Shown: positions 12,584-13,145 of the stretch, piece by piece
Numbering within the stretch: position 1 is the first letter of the stretch
How the letters are laid out: every line of letters starts with the position of its first letter
Source: an uncultured archaeon
GTDB taxonomy: Archaea > Halobacteriota > Methanosarcinia > Methanosarcinales > Methanoperedenaceae
DNA: 13,145 bases
Assembly (NCBI GenBank): GCA_902386085.1
Contig: CABMIA010000134.1
Location: 1-13,145 of the forward strand
Direction: 5' to 3'
Notes under the pieces: generated by a model
The model's input: the letters and a program-made list of their open reading frames with translations, nothing else
What the model was told of the DNA's origin: nothing
Databases searched by the model: none
Program-made: the position numbers and the translations under genes

Positions 12584-13144
12584 TTATACGGCTGTTGATC
12601 TTTTTCGCTCAATCAAAAATACCCCGAATGTGGTTGCAAGATTCGTCAAAATTATTATGCTGAATACGATTTGTGCAAAATGTGGTATTATTATGCCTGC
12701 CGAGAGCGGCAACAATGCAAGCACGGCAGCGGCAAGTCCGCGGGGCATCAGCGATAATATTGACTTTGCAAAAGGACTAAGCTTTTTATCGCTCAATCCA
12801 ATAACCACGACTCCAAGAATCCTGGCAACCAATAAAATCAGGAAAATTATTCCTGCCATAATTACTACCTCGGATTTTAGCGCCCTGACATCGAACATAA
12901 GCCCTACGAATATGAAAAAGAAGGTGCGCACAAAGAAGGAAACTTCTACATGAAAAGCCCGAAGCGATGTATCCAGTTCGAACTCTCCTTCTACTTTGAG
13001 TCTTTTTGCAAGCTCGTTGAAATTACTGAGCAACAGGGCAAAAACAAGAACCGCGATGGCGCCGTTGCCCCTGACCAGTTCCACAAGCGAATATAAAATA
13101 AAAACCACAGCAAGGGTCAGGGAATATCTGACATTCTTTATGTA
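12584..13144 (-). CDS. Na+/H+ (cation/proton) antiporter, C-terminal half (runs off right edge)
   Basis: The frame is open through the right edge (text before the internal GTG at 13108 reads YIKNVRYSLTLAV), so the N-terminal half lies outside the window. The visible 187 residues have five to six hydrophobic segments. Features of the cation/proton antiporter (CPA) family are LVRGNGAIAVLVFALLLSN, SFFVRTFFFIFVGLMFD, and MPRGLAAAVLALLPLSAGI, whose PRG-A-A pattern lies in the last third of NhaP/CPA1 carriers. The protein ends shortly after the final TM (IERKRSTAV), without a TrkA-type tail. It would exchange Na+ or K+ for protons across the membrane. The catalytic Asp pair expected in the N-terminal half is not visible here, so ion specificity cannot be judged. 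Confidence 0.9.
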   Translation of the reverse strand, partial: YIKNVRYSLTLAVVFILYSLVELVRGNGAIAVLVFALLLSNFNELAKRLKVEGEFELDTSLRAFHVEVSFFVRTFFFIFVGLMFDVRALKSEVVIMAGIIFLILLVARILGVVVIGLSDKKLSPFAKSILSLMPRGLAAAVLALLPLSAGIIIPHFAQIVFSIIILTNLATTFGVFLIERKRSTAV

Positions 13145-13145
13145 A

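Noticed and set aside
12552..12953. Plus-strand 133-codon frame
   Set aside because: It lies antisense to the antiporter gene, whose protein shows clear family motifs; this is its shadow.
1..13145. tRNA, rRNA or CRISPR arrays
   Set aside because: No cloverleaf-like T-loop/anticodon pattern, rRNA core sequence or regularly spaced repeat was seen on reading the intergenic regions.

Overview
The window looks like euryarchaeal chromosome, most likely from the Methanosarcinales (a Methanosarcina- or Methanoperedens-like methanogen or methane oxidiser). The evidence is an mtrD gene for the methanogenesis-specific Na+-pumping methyltransferase, an archaeal oligosaccharyltransferase AglB, DUF1673-, DUF1614- and DUF1646-type membrane proteins that I know mainly from that order, BRE/TATA-like promoters, and GGAGG/GGTGATC-type ribosome binding sites. 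Family names come from recognising the protein sequences; no search was run. I saw no tRNA, rRNA or CRISPR array.

Region 1 (1-5203, plus strand) is a tight run of five genes. It holds the tail of a membrane protein (probably DUF1673-like), a two-TM protein with a PH-like domain, a 421-residue protein with five TM segments and an exported domain resembling the AglB C-terminal domain (WWDFE where AglB has WWDYG), a one-TM small protein, and a complete AglB of 902 residues. The first four genes overlap or nearly touch. The layout suggests a membrane module tied to protein N-glycosylation.

Region 2 (5204-7008) contains a convergent intergenic stretch with a possible broken reading frame and a perfect palindrome. 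Next comes a minus-strand potassium-channel/TrkA-type protein with an unusual selectivity filter, then a badly decayed IS630-family transposase remnant spread over several frames.

Region 3 (7008-10375, minus strand) holds a DUF1614 membrane protein, a tandem universal stress protein, and a DUF1646 cation-transporter-like gene. Two unlisted microproteins of 38 and 33 residues follow the DUF1646 gene and are probably translationally linked to each other.

Region 4 (10375-13145) holds a full-length mtrD without its usual mtr neighbours, preceded by a 74-codon frame with a strong ribosome binding site. A divergent winged-helix gene with an N-terminal hydrophobic segment follows, then a 36-residue membrane microprotein and the C-terminal half of a CPA-type Na+/H+ antiporter running off the right edge. 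A 42-bp promoter-like module occurs twice in the same orientation, once on each side of the winged-helix gene. It probably drives the mtrD unit and the 36-residue gene.

Several products on the right side handle monovalent cations (K+ channel, DUF1646 carrier, Na+/H+ antiporter, MtrD). This suggests, as inference only, a neighbourhood concerned with Na+/K+ balance and sodium-motive energy.
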